A stretch of DNA of 64,000 bases, taken from Patiria pectinifera. Taxonomy: Eukaryota > Echinodermata > Asteroidea > Valvatida > Asterinidae. Each line of letters begins with the position of its first letter. The stretch's first letter is position 1. Position numbers and translations under genes: made by a program. Below, one piece after another: positions 1 through 10,068 of the stretch. Under the pieces are notes generated by a model. It did not search any database and had not been told where the DNA came from. It was given only the letters and a program-made list of their open reading frames with translations. Location of the stretch: positions 23,925,916 through 23,989,915 of the forward strand of contig CM057148.1 of the NCBI GenBank assembly GCA_029964075.1, written 5' to 3'.

Positions 1-126
1 CCTTTAGTGACTTAGCCCTAGCTTGAGTAACTCCAGCTGACATGCTCATAATCTTTTGTAAGAAATTGTTGCATAAGGATATAATACCGAGTGTCCTTCA
101 TACTGCATTTTTCTTAAATCATATTA

Positions 127-630
127 CATTCATTCTGTGGTGGATCCTGTCAAGATTCTAGATTTTCGTGTGAAATACTATGACGAAGTATTACAGGAAA
201 TTTTATTGCAATACAAAGTGTTTATCTTGAGTTCCAAATTTCACAATAACTGTGTTGACATGACGAGAAAATACAGAGTGTCTTTTGTACTTCAATTTCC
301 CTTAAATTATGTTACATTCATTCTTCGGTGGATCCTGTCAAGATTCTAGATTTTCGTGTCAAATACCATGACGAAATATTACAGGAAATTACATTGCAAT
401 ACAATGTGTTTATCTTGAGTTCCCAATTTCACAATAACTGTGTTGACATGACGAGAATACGGAGTTTCTTTTGTACTGCAATTTCCTTCAATTATATTAC
501 ATTCATTCTTCTGTGGTTCCTGTCAAGATTCTAGATTTTCGTGTGAAATACCATGACGAAATATTACAGAATATTTCATTGCAATACAATGTGTTTATCT
601 TGAGTTCCCAATTTCACAAAAACTGTGTTT
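127..630. repeat. ~190-bp tandem repeat, three units (unit 1)
   Basis: Three successive units each begin attcattctg/attcattctt..ggatcctgtcaagattctag and contain gtgtttatcttgagttcc. Small open frames within it are by-products of the repeat. Confidence 0.85.
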
Positions 631-1671
631 TAGGGCCTATTTAGAATTTTCAATGTTTGAAAATTTTGACTATTTTTCCAAATGGGTGGGTCATGCTAAA
701 TATTTGAAAATCAAACTTCACTTTTCATGGAAAAAAAAGAACAACAAAAAAGAAGAAGATCGTTTGACTTGCCTGAACTACGCGCATGCGTTCCGATATT
801 GAGATGCGTGTTTATTTTCCAACCTCGTCCCCTGCATGTTCTGAACAGGCCCGCCAGTGGATGGGATGTACATGTTTTGTTTTTTAATACTGCGTAACAA
901 ATCAGTTGTTTATTAATCGAAATTAGAGGATGGGTGGGTGGGTCAAAATAATTTGGAAAAAAAGTCGATATTATAAAAACAGTGAAAATTCTGAATTGCC
1001 CCTAATATACTTTGCTCTGAAATACTATTCAACTACATAAGGTTACACATGAAACTATATACACACAATATGTGCAGGCCTACCAAACTGACATGTCAAT
1101 ATGCGCAAAAAAAATTCACATGGAGTAGCTTTGTTTCCCCAAACGGCAGAGGGCGCTCGACCAAAGTGCCGAAGGAATCTCAACAATTATTATGGTCTAT
1201 AAAAGTCCTTGGCAGCCTAATGCGGAAGCGTGGAGCAATGCTTCTCTATATTATTTATGTATATTATTCCTGCAATAGGCACAATGCAAGAAGTCGTCTT
1301 AGTGCATAATGATCTCCACTTAGAAAAAAAAAAACTTTCGACTTTTGAATAGACAAGACAACTTCCTTAATACCGTATACATGTACATGCAGTATATACA
1401 CCAATCTGAGCACGCTGTCAATTCTATCACGAAGGCCCCCTTCAATGGCGGAAACACTGAGCATGCTAACTAATGTTTAGATAATCTGTTACATGGCAGT
1501 TGCCTTGTATGACTCATGAGCGTACAAGTGATCACGTGCCCAGATTCATCTCCAGCCCTACTTCGTCCGATCTCTGTTGGGGGCGCTAGTCAGAAACCTG
1601 ACATTCCGAAGGGCAGGTTCAAAAATCAACCCTTTCTTCGGTTATCTTTAGTAAACCACAAGGTATACTGA
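631..1671. other. 3' flank of copy 1 gene, no gene seen
   Basis: AT-rich flank downstream of the minus-strand stop codon. It shows low-complexity purine runs (aaaaaaaagaacaac) and GGGTGGGTGGG, but no convincing exon. The same sequence flanks copy 2 (8246-9305). Confidence 0.6.
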
Positions 1672-2434
1672 CTAGTTATTCCTTGATATTTCTCGTTCAA
1701 TTATATGGTCAATCCATCCGACATGCTGGGTGAGATCAATGAACACACTCTGACCTTTGTCTATTCGAGTGCCTAAACCTACTAAAACCCAATCGCCACG
1801 CCCCCTTTTCATAACCAGAGCCCCGCCCATATTTCCATCGATTGAATATTCAATGGACTTTCCTCTTGCCCTGACCCCACATAACATTCCCTCATTGATG
1901 ACGTCATTGGCCATGCCACAGTGTCCAAGTGACATCCGGGAGCTTTGCAGGGCTACCTTACGTGGAGTCCCCTTCCGTTTTTGGCCCCACCCTAGGGCAA
2001 TCGCACTCTGAACTTTGACTGAAGAATCTGCAATGCATGCTGGGAAGACCTGCTCAGTCAGAGCTGCTAAGGAACCAAACTGGAGCAGAACGGGCCGGTC
2101 TAAACCGGCTCCGCGGTCGTTGGCAGGTATGTGAATATTCATGATCCCGTAGGCCTGTTCGTCAGCTTCAAACTCGCCCATGTGTTTGCGCTTACCGAGT
2201 CGGGCTACCAGACCTGGCGGTGCCATGAGCAGACTGTCTTGTTCCCGCCTCACAATGTCTCTGAAGATGTTCGGCACGGAGCTGGATAAGTCGTACTGTA
2301 TCTGCTCCAGACAGCGAAGTGTCGTGACTGCCCAGTCCACGCCGATGAGGGCGGCATTGCAAAGCGCTGACTTGTTCTTTGCGTTCCACACAACGGCGTA
2401 CATCGGCCACGTGTTGTTAGCTTTAGACACACTT
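1672..2434 (-). CDS. Copy 1 pseudoprotease exon (S1 fold, inactive)
   Basis: The S1 serine protease fold is recognisable: TWPMYAVVW (for WPWQVSL), CNAALIGVDWAVTTLRC (for CGGSLI..WVLTAAHC), NDRGAGLDRPV (for NDIALLKL..P), VFPACI, ALGWG, LGHC, MLCG, GNMGGALV (for GDSGGPLV) and VGWIDHII (for the C-terminal helix). His57 is Arg (about residue 781), Ser195 is Met (about 943) and Asp194 is Asn; Asp102 appears kept (about 847). The IVGG N-terminus is absent. The domain therefore should not hydrolyse peptides by the usual triad. Inactive S1 homologues are known in immunity and clotting, but this combination with LRRs is not one I can name. Confidence 0.85.
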
Positions 2435-5400
2435 CTGGAGGTAAATGAGAAGCATTAGCATATCCATTTAGCTAAAAAATATTTTTAGCATACCTAAAAC
2501 TGTGACACGTAAGCAATTTTGCACCTCTATATGCTCTACTGCCATCACAAAAATGCTACACGGTTACCAATACCGCGCGACTGTGCAGTGAACGTTGCAC
2601 TGGACTTGACATTGACTCACCGAACATTGTGCAGAAACTTAAAGTGAAATAACTTTATTTTTAACATAAATACTCTGTCTATGCAATGTGATTTTAATAT
2701 TCATGAAAGTTTAGTATTTTTCAAAGTTTGGTTATATTTTTTTTTAAGTGCTTTAAAGACTGCGCACGCCCTATGCCCTTTGAGGAGTCCTGAATAATTC
2801 ATATTGGCTGCGCCCTCAAGCGGCCGAAGATGGTCTTTCTATAAGTGTTTGCAGGGTGACTGATCACATTAACATAAAATCAACAACTTACAAAGCATGT
2901 TTCTTGCAGTGAGACTTTCCTTGTGCTGTCTTGCTCGACTTGACCAGTCCGTCGCTTTGCGAGAGGGCAGGAAGCTCCTGCAGACCACAGAGGGTGCTGT
3001 CTTCATGAACTGCAGTCATCAACTCCTGCATTCAGGTGATCAGGGAAAATGGACATAAAACTTGTAGCTTTGAAATAAGGCTAGAGTCAATTCCACCATT
3101 AAAAAAAATCAAGCAATTCGTCAGAAGTAAAGGATATGATTCTCCTGTCTTTAACAAACAATGGATCTGGGGTTCCATACCTGTTGTTTAGTTTCTTGTC
3201 CCGGGATTCTGCAAAGTGTTTCATCCACATTCTCTAGCTGAGTGCCCTCTGACGTCATCTCTCTTACGTCAGACACCAGTGCGCAGTCACAGAGCCAAGG
3301 ATTGCCAGAGAGATCCACTGAGCTCCCAGGGGCCAAGATGACCGGTAGCCCGCCCTCAATTGTCTGGAGATTGTTATCTGCGATGTCCAGGCGGGAGAGC
3401 CTCCTCGTGCGGTCGTGCTCGGGAATGCGGAACGTGTCCAAAATGTTCTGCTTCAGAGAAAGCTGAGTCAAGTCTGGTAGGGAGGTTAGCAGCGCAGCCG
3501 GCACACGCGCGAAGCGATTCCCTCTCAGATTCAGCACGTTGAGTGACGTCAGAACATCCAGCCAATCACAGGTGGTCTCGTCCAACTCGTTGTCCGCCAT
3601 GTTGAGTTCGAGGAGTGAGTTGAATCCCAGGAAGGCGCCATAATCAACCTGATGGAGAAAGTTTCCACTCAGATCTAAGCTCTGGACATTAGATGCGTCT
3701 GAGAATGCTCTCTCCTGTAGGCTTGCGAGTCTGTTTCCGTGTAAAGACAGGGCTACTAATCTTCTCAATCCTCTTATAAAAGAAGCTTGGATGACAGAAA
3801 TCTCATTTTCTGCCAGATTCAGCATCTTCACAAAGGGTGCTCCCTTAAACATATCAGGTGTCAATTCCCTCAGATGATTACCCCTCAGGAATAACCAGGT
3901 TAGTTTCGACATGCTGTAAGCTGGACCGACGCTGAAGGCACCTGGTTCAATCTCTGAGATTTCATTATTGTCAAGCCGCAGCGAGGTCAAACTCTCGAGT
4001 CCGTAGAACGTGTGGGCTTGGAGGCGCCGCAATGCATTGTTGGTAAGATCTAGAATCTCCAGGCCTGTCAGACCACGTAAAGAACCTGGAGGCAATACTG
4101 ATATTTCGTTACCGTCCAGGACGAGTTCTTGAAGAGAGGGGAGCTGGCCAAAAGTATTGCCTGTAATTTCACTCAGCTTATTAGAGCTGGCGATCAGTAT
4201 TCTGAGATCGGTGCAGTTCTCGAATGTCTCCTTATTCAGCTCTGTCAGGGAATTGTGGGATACGTTCAAGTACTGTAGAACAGATACTGGTGAGAACATT
4301 GATTCGCCCAGCGCGATCAGGTTATTACCGGATAGATCCAGCTCCAACAGCTTCTTCAGGTAGATAAAGACCGACTGAGGAAGCTGTTGCAGTCTGTTGT
4401 TCTTCAGTGAAACAACTTTGAGGTTGGAGTTCATTGCAAAGAAATTTTCAGGAAGACTTTCAACTTTGTTGTCGTCAAGAATCAGCTGTTGGAGCCCTAC
4501 TAGGTCAACCAAGAGTTCTTCAGGAAGATGGTCCAGACGATTGTGAGACATATTCAGAAAGCGAAGATGAGAGAGGTCTTTCAGCGATCTCGACGAGAGA
4601 GACTCCAGCAAATTGGCACCAAGGTCCAAGTCCAGCAAGTTGGTGTTGTTGATGAAGCTTCCTTCTGGCAAAGTTCGGATGTGATTGCCTGATAGGTACA
4701 GTCTCATGAGACTCTGTACATTGTGCAGAGCGTCTTGAGGTAGCGCTCTCAATCGGTTAGCCTTAATGGAGAGTATCTCCAGATCTTCTAATCCCACGAA
4801 GCTATCGGGCTCGAGGTCTGTGATCTTATTGCCGCGTATGTCTAGATGCACTAGCCCCGCCCCATTCGCGAATGTCCCAGGCGGGATTCGTTTGATGCGT
4901 GATTCCTCTTCACCGTCTGGTTCTACAGTCGTCTCTCCAAAGCTAGTCATGTCATAATCAATAATGTCCATTCGCGAATCGTCCCCGATCAAGAGCAGAT
5001 ATCTGACTCCTGCAGCAGAGAAAACAGTAAAGGACACCATGATTAAGTCACTTTGAGAATTGACGTTTCTTTCGATCTTCGTGACCTTTACAGTTTACCC
5101 AATAGTTTAATTCTACCGCCCCTCCCCAGCCTTTCTGAAGCAGGATCGGGAAAACCAGCTTAGTTTCCTCGTGTACTTGATAATTTAACCTCCCAAAAAA
5201 GAGAAGAAGTGTGTTTCAATCGGCTTCTTTACGCCATATGTAATTTGGTTCAATTATTCACAATAGCCTCTGGCGCATGCCGTTACGTATAGCAGTCCTA
5301 TTCAAATTGACATGTTACATTTGCCATTGCTTTGCTTAATCGGCAAAATAGGAGTCAGTAAATTGAGGCATCATTAGGAAGTCATTTATTCAACCTTTTG

Positions 5401-5838
5401 TCGGTTTTCAAGACATTTGAATTGTTGACAGGCGATTTAAAATGTTGCTTCGAATCTGAGGCCCAACGTTTGAACTCGAGCCCGAACGCATCTTCGAACT
5501 GCCAAATCGGCGGCAATATTGTGGGGAGGAGCTTATCTACCCCCATCCCCGAATTGTCTCCAATAAAATTAATTAATACCTGAGAGGATCTCTGTGGGTA
5601 CCTCCCTCTTCCCCCAACACACAGCTGCCCCCGCCCCCTCCTTCCAGTCAAACATCGCCGCGTAATTTTGCAGCCGACGGGACACGGCGAGTAGGCGCTT
5701 GGACACCGTGACGCAGCGGCACTTCATGGGGCAGCTGCGGGGTTGGGCCCCGGGGAGAGGGCGGCTCTGGGCACGCTGGGTGAGACTGATGACGGAGAAC
5801 ACGAAGCACAAGAAGGTTGCTGATGTGGTGATACGCAT
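1672..5838 (-). CDS. LRR-trypsin-fold pseudoprotease fusion, copy 1
   Basis: Coding exons, read on the minus strand: 5838-5580, 5009-3181, 3025-2892 and 2434-1672. Every junction has GT/AG and the phases match (1, 0, 2), giving 994 codons plus stop. Order: signal peptide (residues 1-25, core TFLCFVFSVISL), LRRNT cap (CPMKCRC onward), about 21 LRRs (about 139-650), LRRCT cap (NPWLCDC onward), a linker exon, then a trypsin-like domain (about 741-994) lacking catalytic His and Ser. No transmembrane segment is visible after the signal peptide, so it is predicted to be secreted. The start ATG at 5838-5836 precedes the signal peptide. A good acceptor (ttctcatacag) ends at 5863, so a 5'-UTR intron lies upstream; the first exon and poly(A) signal were not found. 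LRR ectodomains and inactive serine protease homologues both usually bind ligands, so recognition, adhesion or matrix assembly is plausible. No specific family name is recognised. Confidence 0.85.
2892..3025 (-). CDS. Copy 1 linker exon with chymotrypsin-like Cys1
   Basis: This 134-base exon lies between acceptor ctgaatgcag and donor gcttt|gtaagt, phase 0 in and 2 out. It encodes about 44 residues including STLCGLQELPAL, which resembles the CGxP... start of the chymotrypsinogen propeptide. It is followed by a Lys/Ser-rich stretch with one more cysteine pair candidate (SHCKKHAL). No IVGG-type activation site follows, so cleavage activation as in true zymogens is not expected. The exon has the same length and splice phases in the second gene copy. 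Confidence 0.75.
3181..5009 (-). CDS. Copy 1 LRR exon (about 21 repeats plus LRRCT)
   Basis: A single 1829-base exon encodes the whole solenoid. Typical repeat cores are LVHLDIRGNKI, LRFLNMSHNRL, LQYLNVSHNSL and VQSLDLSGNFL, spaced about 24 residues apart, as in extracellular typical-type LRRs. The first ~50 residues (GVRYLLLIGDD onward) are acidic and not LRR-like. The C-terminal cap has NPWLCDC and one later cysteine (LCRIPG); a fourth LRRCT cysteine is not obvious. The acceptor is tttctctgctgcag and the donor cag|gtatgg. Keeping all repeats in one exon fits capture of the solenoid as a block. Confidence 0.88.
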
Positions 5839-5862
5839 TGCTGCACTAGATTCGCGATAATC
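5580..5862 (-). CDS. Copy 1 exon with signal peptide and LRRNT
   Basis: The exon runs from acceptor AG (5864-5863) to donor GT (5579-5578). It holds 24 bases of 5' UTR, then the ATG at 5838. After the signal peptide comes the LRRNT signature CPMKCRC, with a later C in AVCWGKREVPTEI. About 30 residues separate the CxC pair from that cysteine, more than usual for an LRRNT cap. The exon ends in phase 1 after the LSG of the VPTEILSG segment. Confidence 0.8.
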
Positions 5863-5946
5863 CTGTATGAGAACAAAAATTAAGGAAGAAAGAACATAAC
5901 AGAAAGATGAACACATAAAAGGAGTTCCAAGTTACATCACATATAT

Positions 5947-6078
5947 ACACTGCAAAAACTGTAGTGTTAATTTAACACCATTCGGTATCTATATAGGACA
6001 ACACCAGTAAAGTTTAACACCAGATGGTCTTTTCTAGATACCAATGGTGTAGATTTAACACTCCAGTTTTTGCAGTGT
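5947..6078. mobile_element. 132-bp MITE, ACACTGCAAAAACTG termini
   Basis: Terminal inverted repeats: acactgcaaaaactg..agtgttaatttaacacc at the left and its complement at the right, ending cagtttttgcagtgt. Non-coding foldback element, also present at the matching place in unit 2, so it was inserted before the duplication. Confidence 0.85.
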
Positions 6079-6087
6079 GCAGTGATG

Positions 6088-6532
6088 TACATTGAAACGC
6101 CGCTATAACGAACATCGTGGGATCCACAGAAAGTGTTCGTAATAACGATCGTTCGGTAAGGTGAATTTTAAACCGCCGGCTCATCCCTCTTTTGACCATT
6201 TCCCACATCCCGCGGCCGCACGAGGAGTAGTCACAAAACTTAAGCAATGGTTTTCCCTTTTATTCCTTGGGGAAATAGTAGCCATCTTTCGCTGTTCAAC
6301 ATTTCAAAAAAGATGTAACTATGGGTCGTTTGATGTTCGGGAATTAAAAGTGGCCCAAATAGTGTTTTATACATGTACATTGTACAACTGGTAGATTTTT
6401 GGTTAATCTGTTGACTTTTTTCAAGAACTATGTTCGGTACGTTTTGTACATTAAAACCGGGAGCCAAGGATGATGTTCGGTATAGCCGAATGTTCCGTAA
6501 AGCGGTGTTCAGTATAGCAGCGTTCCACTGTA
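6088..6532. mobile_element. ~445-bp MITE, CCGCTATAACGAACA type
   Basis: Left end tacattgaaacgccgctata is inverted at the right end as tatagcagcgttccactgta, with further internal inverted motifs (gttcggta, tagccgaa). A third copy at 60948-61360 has clearer TACAGTGGAA / TTCCATTGTA ends. TA at both ends fits a Tc1/mariner-type target. There is no coding capacity. Confidence 0.8.
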
Positions 6533-6731
6533 TCAATTGATATTGTAAAAACCCAGCGATCAAGTGTATTGTACATGTAGACTATTTTTCTTGCTGCAGA
6601 TCTGAGGACGGGTGACTGGTCGTGGGTTCGAGTCCCATCCAAGACAAATTGGGATTGCTGTATTGTGTGCAAGCCCCGCCCTCACAGCGTGTGACCACCC
6701 CCCCCCCCCACTTATGGGAGGGGCCAAGTAT

Positions 6732-7231
6732 NNNNNNNNNNNNNNNNNNNNNNNNNNNNNNNNNNNNNNNNNNNNNNNNNNNNNNNNNNNNNNNNNNNNN
6801 NNNNNNNNNNNNNNNNNNNNNNNNNNNNNNNNNNNNNNNNNNNNNNNNNNNNNNNNNNNNNNNNNNNNNNNNNNNNNNNNNNNNNNNNNNNNNNNNNNNN
6901 NNNNNNNNNNNNNNNNNNNNNNNNNNNNNNNNNNNNNNNNNNNNNNNNNNNNNNNNNNNNNNNNNNNNNNNNNNNNNNNNNNNNNNNNNNNNNNNNNNNN
7001 NNNNNNNNNNNNNNNNNNNNNNNNNNNNNNNNNNNNNNNNNNNNNNNNNNNNNNNNNNNNNNNNNNNNNNNNNNNNNNNNNNNNNNNNNNNNNNNNNNNN
7101 NNNNNNNNNNNNNNNNNNNNNNNNNNNNNNNNNNNNNNNNNNNNNNNNNNNNNNNNNNNNNNNNNNNNNNNNNNNNNNNNNNNNNNNNNNNNNNNNNNNN
7201 NNNNNNNNNNNNNNNNNNNNNNNNNNNNNNN
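6732..7231. other. Assembly gap of 500 N
   Basis: Exactly 500 unknown bases, a conventional scaffold-gap size, so the true length is unknown. It lies at the right end of duplication unit 1, next to a poly-C run. Open frames drawn through it are meaningless. Confidence 0.99.
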
Positions 7232-7802
7232 AGTTTTGGATTCAGTTAGATAAGGAAAAAATAAAATAAAAAATAGCCTATCCGAAACGAAATAATGTGG
7301 TTTAAAAAAACACGGCCTCATCAAAATTTATCTAGAGGGCGCTGTTCACACAAACATTCTGCTGTGCTGATTTTTGACAACTGTTGCACGCACGAGGTCC
7401 TTGCTTAAAAACCGAGCTGTGCGTGAGCTAATAGAGTGTTATGTTGACATTGACAGCAAGAGAGATTGTAATATACACTGCCGTTAAAAAGAGAAAACTG
7501 CTCTGGTTTTGACTCATGGTCAGCTGAAACGGTAGTGTCGCAAGTGTACGCAATCCTGGACTGAGGGTGTGATGGATGGTAGCCGCAAAAGGGGGAGACA
7601 GCAGCAGAAAATGTGGGCAGACAACATCGAGGAGTTACTCAAGACCGAAGCAAGGCCACTGCGTACGGCCGTAACGCTACGGGAAGGAAGGAATGCACGT
7701 GGTGAGTCCTGTGACATTAAAGATGAGCTCAATTATTGTGTTGTTGTCGAAATGACCCAAGTACTGGGGATGGAAAGATTCCCATATCTGGCCATCACTA
7801 AT
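7232..7802. other. Spacer between duplicated units
   Basis: The first ~330 bases are AT-rich, with no gene seen. The rest holds the LINE fragment. It has no counterpart to the right of unit 2 that I can see. Confidence 0.6.
7569..7720 (+). pseudogene. LINE reverse transcriptase C-terminal fragment
   Basis: Translation includes GSRKRGRQQQKMWADNIEE followed by a basic stretch. This is the KRGRQ..KWxDNI motif that closes the reverse transcriptase ORF of many non-LTR retrotransposons. Only the 3' tip is present, and no start or upstream RT domains are seen. It lies just left of duplication unit 2. Confidence 0.55.
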
Positions 7803-7930
7803 CCCTTTAGTGACTTAGCCCTAGCTTGAGTAACTCCAGCTGACATGCTCATAATCTTTTGTAAGAAATTGTTGCATAAGGATATAATACCGAGTGTCCT
7901 TCATACTGCATGTTTCTTAAATCATATTAC

Positions 7931-8245
7931 ATTCATTCTGTGGCGGATCCTGTCAAGATTCTAGATTTTCGTGTGAAATACTATGACAAAATATAACACG
8001 AAATTTCATTGCAATACAATGTGTTTATCTTGAGTTCCCAATTTCACAATAACTGTGTTGACACGACGAGAAAATACGGAGTTTCTTTTGTACTGCAATT
8101 TCCTTAAATTATATTACATTCATTCTTCGGCGGTTCCTGTCAAGATTCTAGATTTTCGTGTCAAATACCATGACGAAATATTACAGAATATTTCATTGCA
8201 ATACAATGTGTTTATCTTGAGTTCCCAATTTCACAAAAACTGTGT
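7931..8245. repeat. ~190-bp tandem repeat, two units (unit 2)
   Basis: Same repeat as at 127-630, with two units instead of three. This accounts for most of the length difference between the duplicated segments. Confidence 0.85.
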
Positions 8246-9305
8246 TTAGGGCCTATTTAGAATTTGCAATGTTTTAAAATTTTGACTATTTTTCCAAATG
8301 GGTGGGTCATGCTAAATATTTGGAAATCAAACTTCACTTTTCATGGAAAAAAAGAACAACAAAAAAGAAGAAGATCGTTTGACTTGCTGAACTACGCGCA
8401 AGCGTTCTGATATTGAGATACGTGTTTATTTTCCAACCTCGTCCCCTACATGTACTGAACAGGCCCGCCAGTGGGATGTAATGATGTACATGCAAGTGCA
8501 TGCACATGTACATGTTTTGTTTTTTAATGCTGCGTAACAGATCAGTTGTTTATTAATCGAAATTAGAGGATGGGTGGGTGGGTCAAAATAATTTTGAAAA
8601 AAAGTCGAGATTTTAAAACAGTGAAAATTCTGAATTGCCCCTAATATACTTTGCTCTGAAATACTATTCAACTACATAAGGTTACACATGAAACTATATA
8701 CATACAATATGTGCAGGCCTACCAAACTGACATGTCAATATGCGCAAAAAAAATTCACATGGAGTAGCTTTGTTTCCCCAAACGGCAGAGGGCGCTCGAC
8801 CAAAGTGCCGAAGGAATCTCAACAATTATTATGGTCTATAAAAGTCCTTGGCAGCCTAATGCGGAAGCGTGGAGCAATGCTTCTCTATATTATTTATGTA
8901 TATTATTCCTGCAATAGGCACAATGCAAGAAGTCGTCTTAGTGCATAATGATCTCCACTTAAAAAAAAAAAACTTTCGACTTTTGAATAGACAAGACAAC
9001 TTCCTAAATACCGTATACATGCAGTATATACACCAATCTGAGCACGCTGTCAATTCTATCACGAAGGCCCCCTTCAATGGCGAAAACACTGAGCATATGC
9101 TAACTAATGTTTAGATAATCTGTTACATGGCAGTTGCCTTGTATGACTCATTAGCGTACAAGTGATCACGTGCCCAGATTCATCTCCAGCCCTACTTCGT
9201 CCGATCTCTGTTGGGGGCGCTAGTCAGAAACCTGACATACCGAAGGGCAGGTTCAAAAATCAACCCTTTCTTCGGTTATCTTTAGTAAACCACAAGGTAT
9301 ACTGA

Positions 9306-10068
9306 CTAGTTATTCCTTGATCTTTCCTGTTCAATTATATGGTCAATCCATCCGACATGCTGGGTGAGATCAATGAACACACTCTGACCTTTGTCTATTC
9401 GAGTGCCTAAACCTACTAAAACCCAATCGCCACGCCCCCTTTTCATAACCAGAGCCCCGCCCATATTTCCATCGATTGAATATTCAATGGACTTTCCTCT
9501 TGCCCTGACCCCACATAACATTCCCTCATTGATGACGGCATTGGCTATGCCACAGTGTCCAAGTGACATCCGGGAGCTTTGCAGGGCTACCTTACGTGGA
9601 GTCCCCTTCCGTTTCTGGCCCCACCCTAGGGCAATCGCACTCTGAACTTTGACTGAAGAATCTGCAATGCATGCTGGGAAGACCTGCTCAGTCAGAGCTG
9701 CTAAGGAACCAAACTGGAGCAGAACGGGCCGGTCTAAACCGGCTCCGCGGTCGTTGGCAGGTATGTGAATATTCATGATCCCGTAGGCCTGTTCGTCAGC
9801 TTCAAACTCGCCCATGTGTTTGCGCTTACCGAGTCGGGCTACCAGACCTGGCGGTGCCATGAGCAGACTGTCTTGTTCCCGCCTCACAATGTCTCTGAAG
9901 ATGTTCGGCACGGAGCTGGATAAGTCGTGCTGTATCTGCTCCAGACAGCGAAGTGTCGTGACTGCCCAGTCCACGCCGATGAGGGCGGCATTGCAAAGCG
10001 CTGACTTGTTCTTTGCGTTCCACACAACGGCGTACATCGGCCACGTGTTGTTAGCTTTAGACACACTT
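9306..10068 (-). CDS. Copy 2 pseudoprotease exon
   Basis: Equivalent of the copy 1 protease-like exon, with the same TLRC and GNMGGALV replacements and no IVGG start. Substitutions against copy 1 are few: QIQHDL for QIQYDL, GIANAV for GMANDV, and IIEQERSRNN for IIEREISRNN at the end. The acceptor is kept (tttacccccag). Confidence 0.85.

Larger units (their letters stand above)
1..6731. repeat. Tandem segmental duplication, unit 1
   Basis: Collinear with 7803-14335, including the whole gene, its introns, flanks and shared MITEs. Position 1 matches position 7803, so the true left boundary is outside the window. Non-coding sequence differs by substitutions and indels, while coding exon lengths are identical. 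Confidence 0.92.

Noticed and set aside
6560-7324. Frames of over 200 codons across the gap
   Set aside because: They consist of unknown bases.
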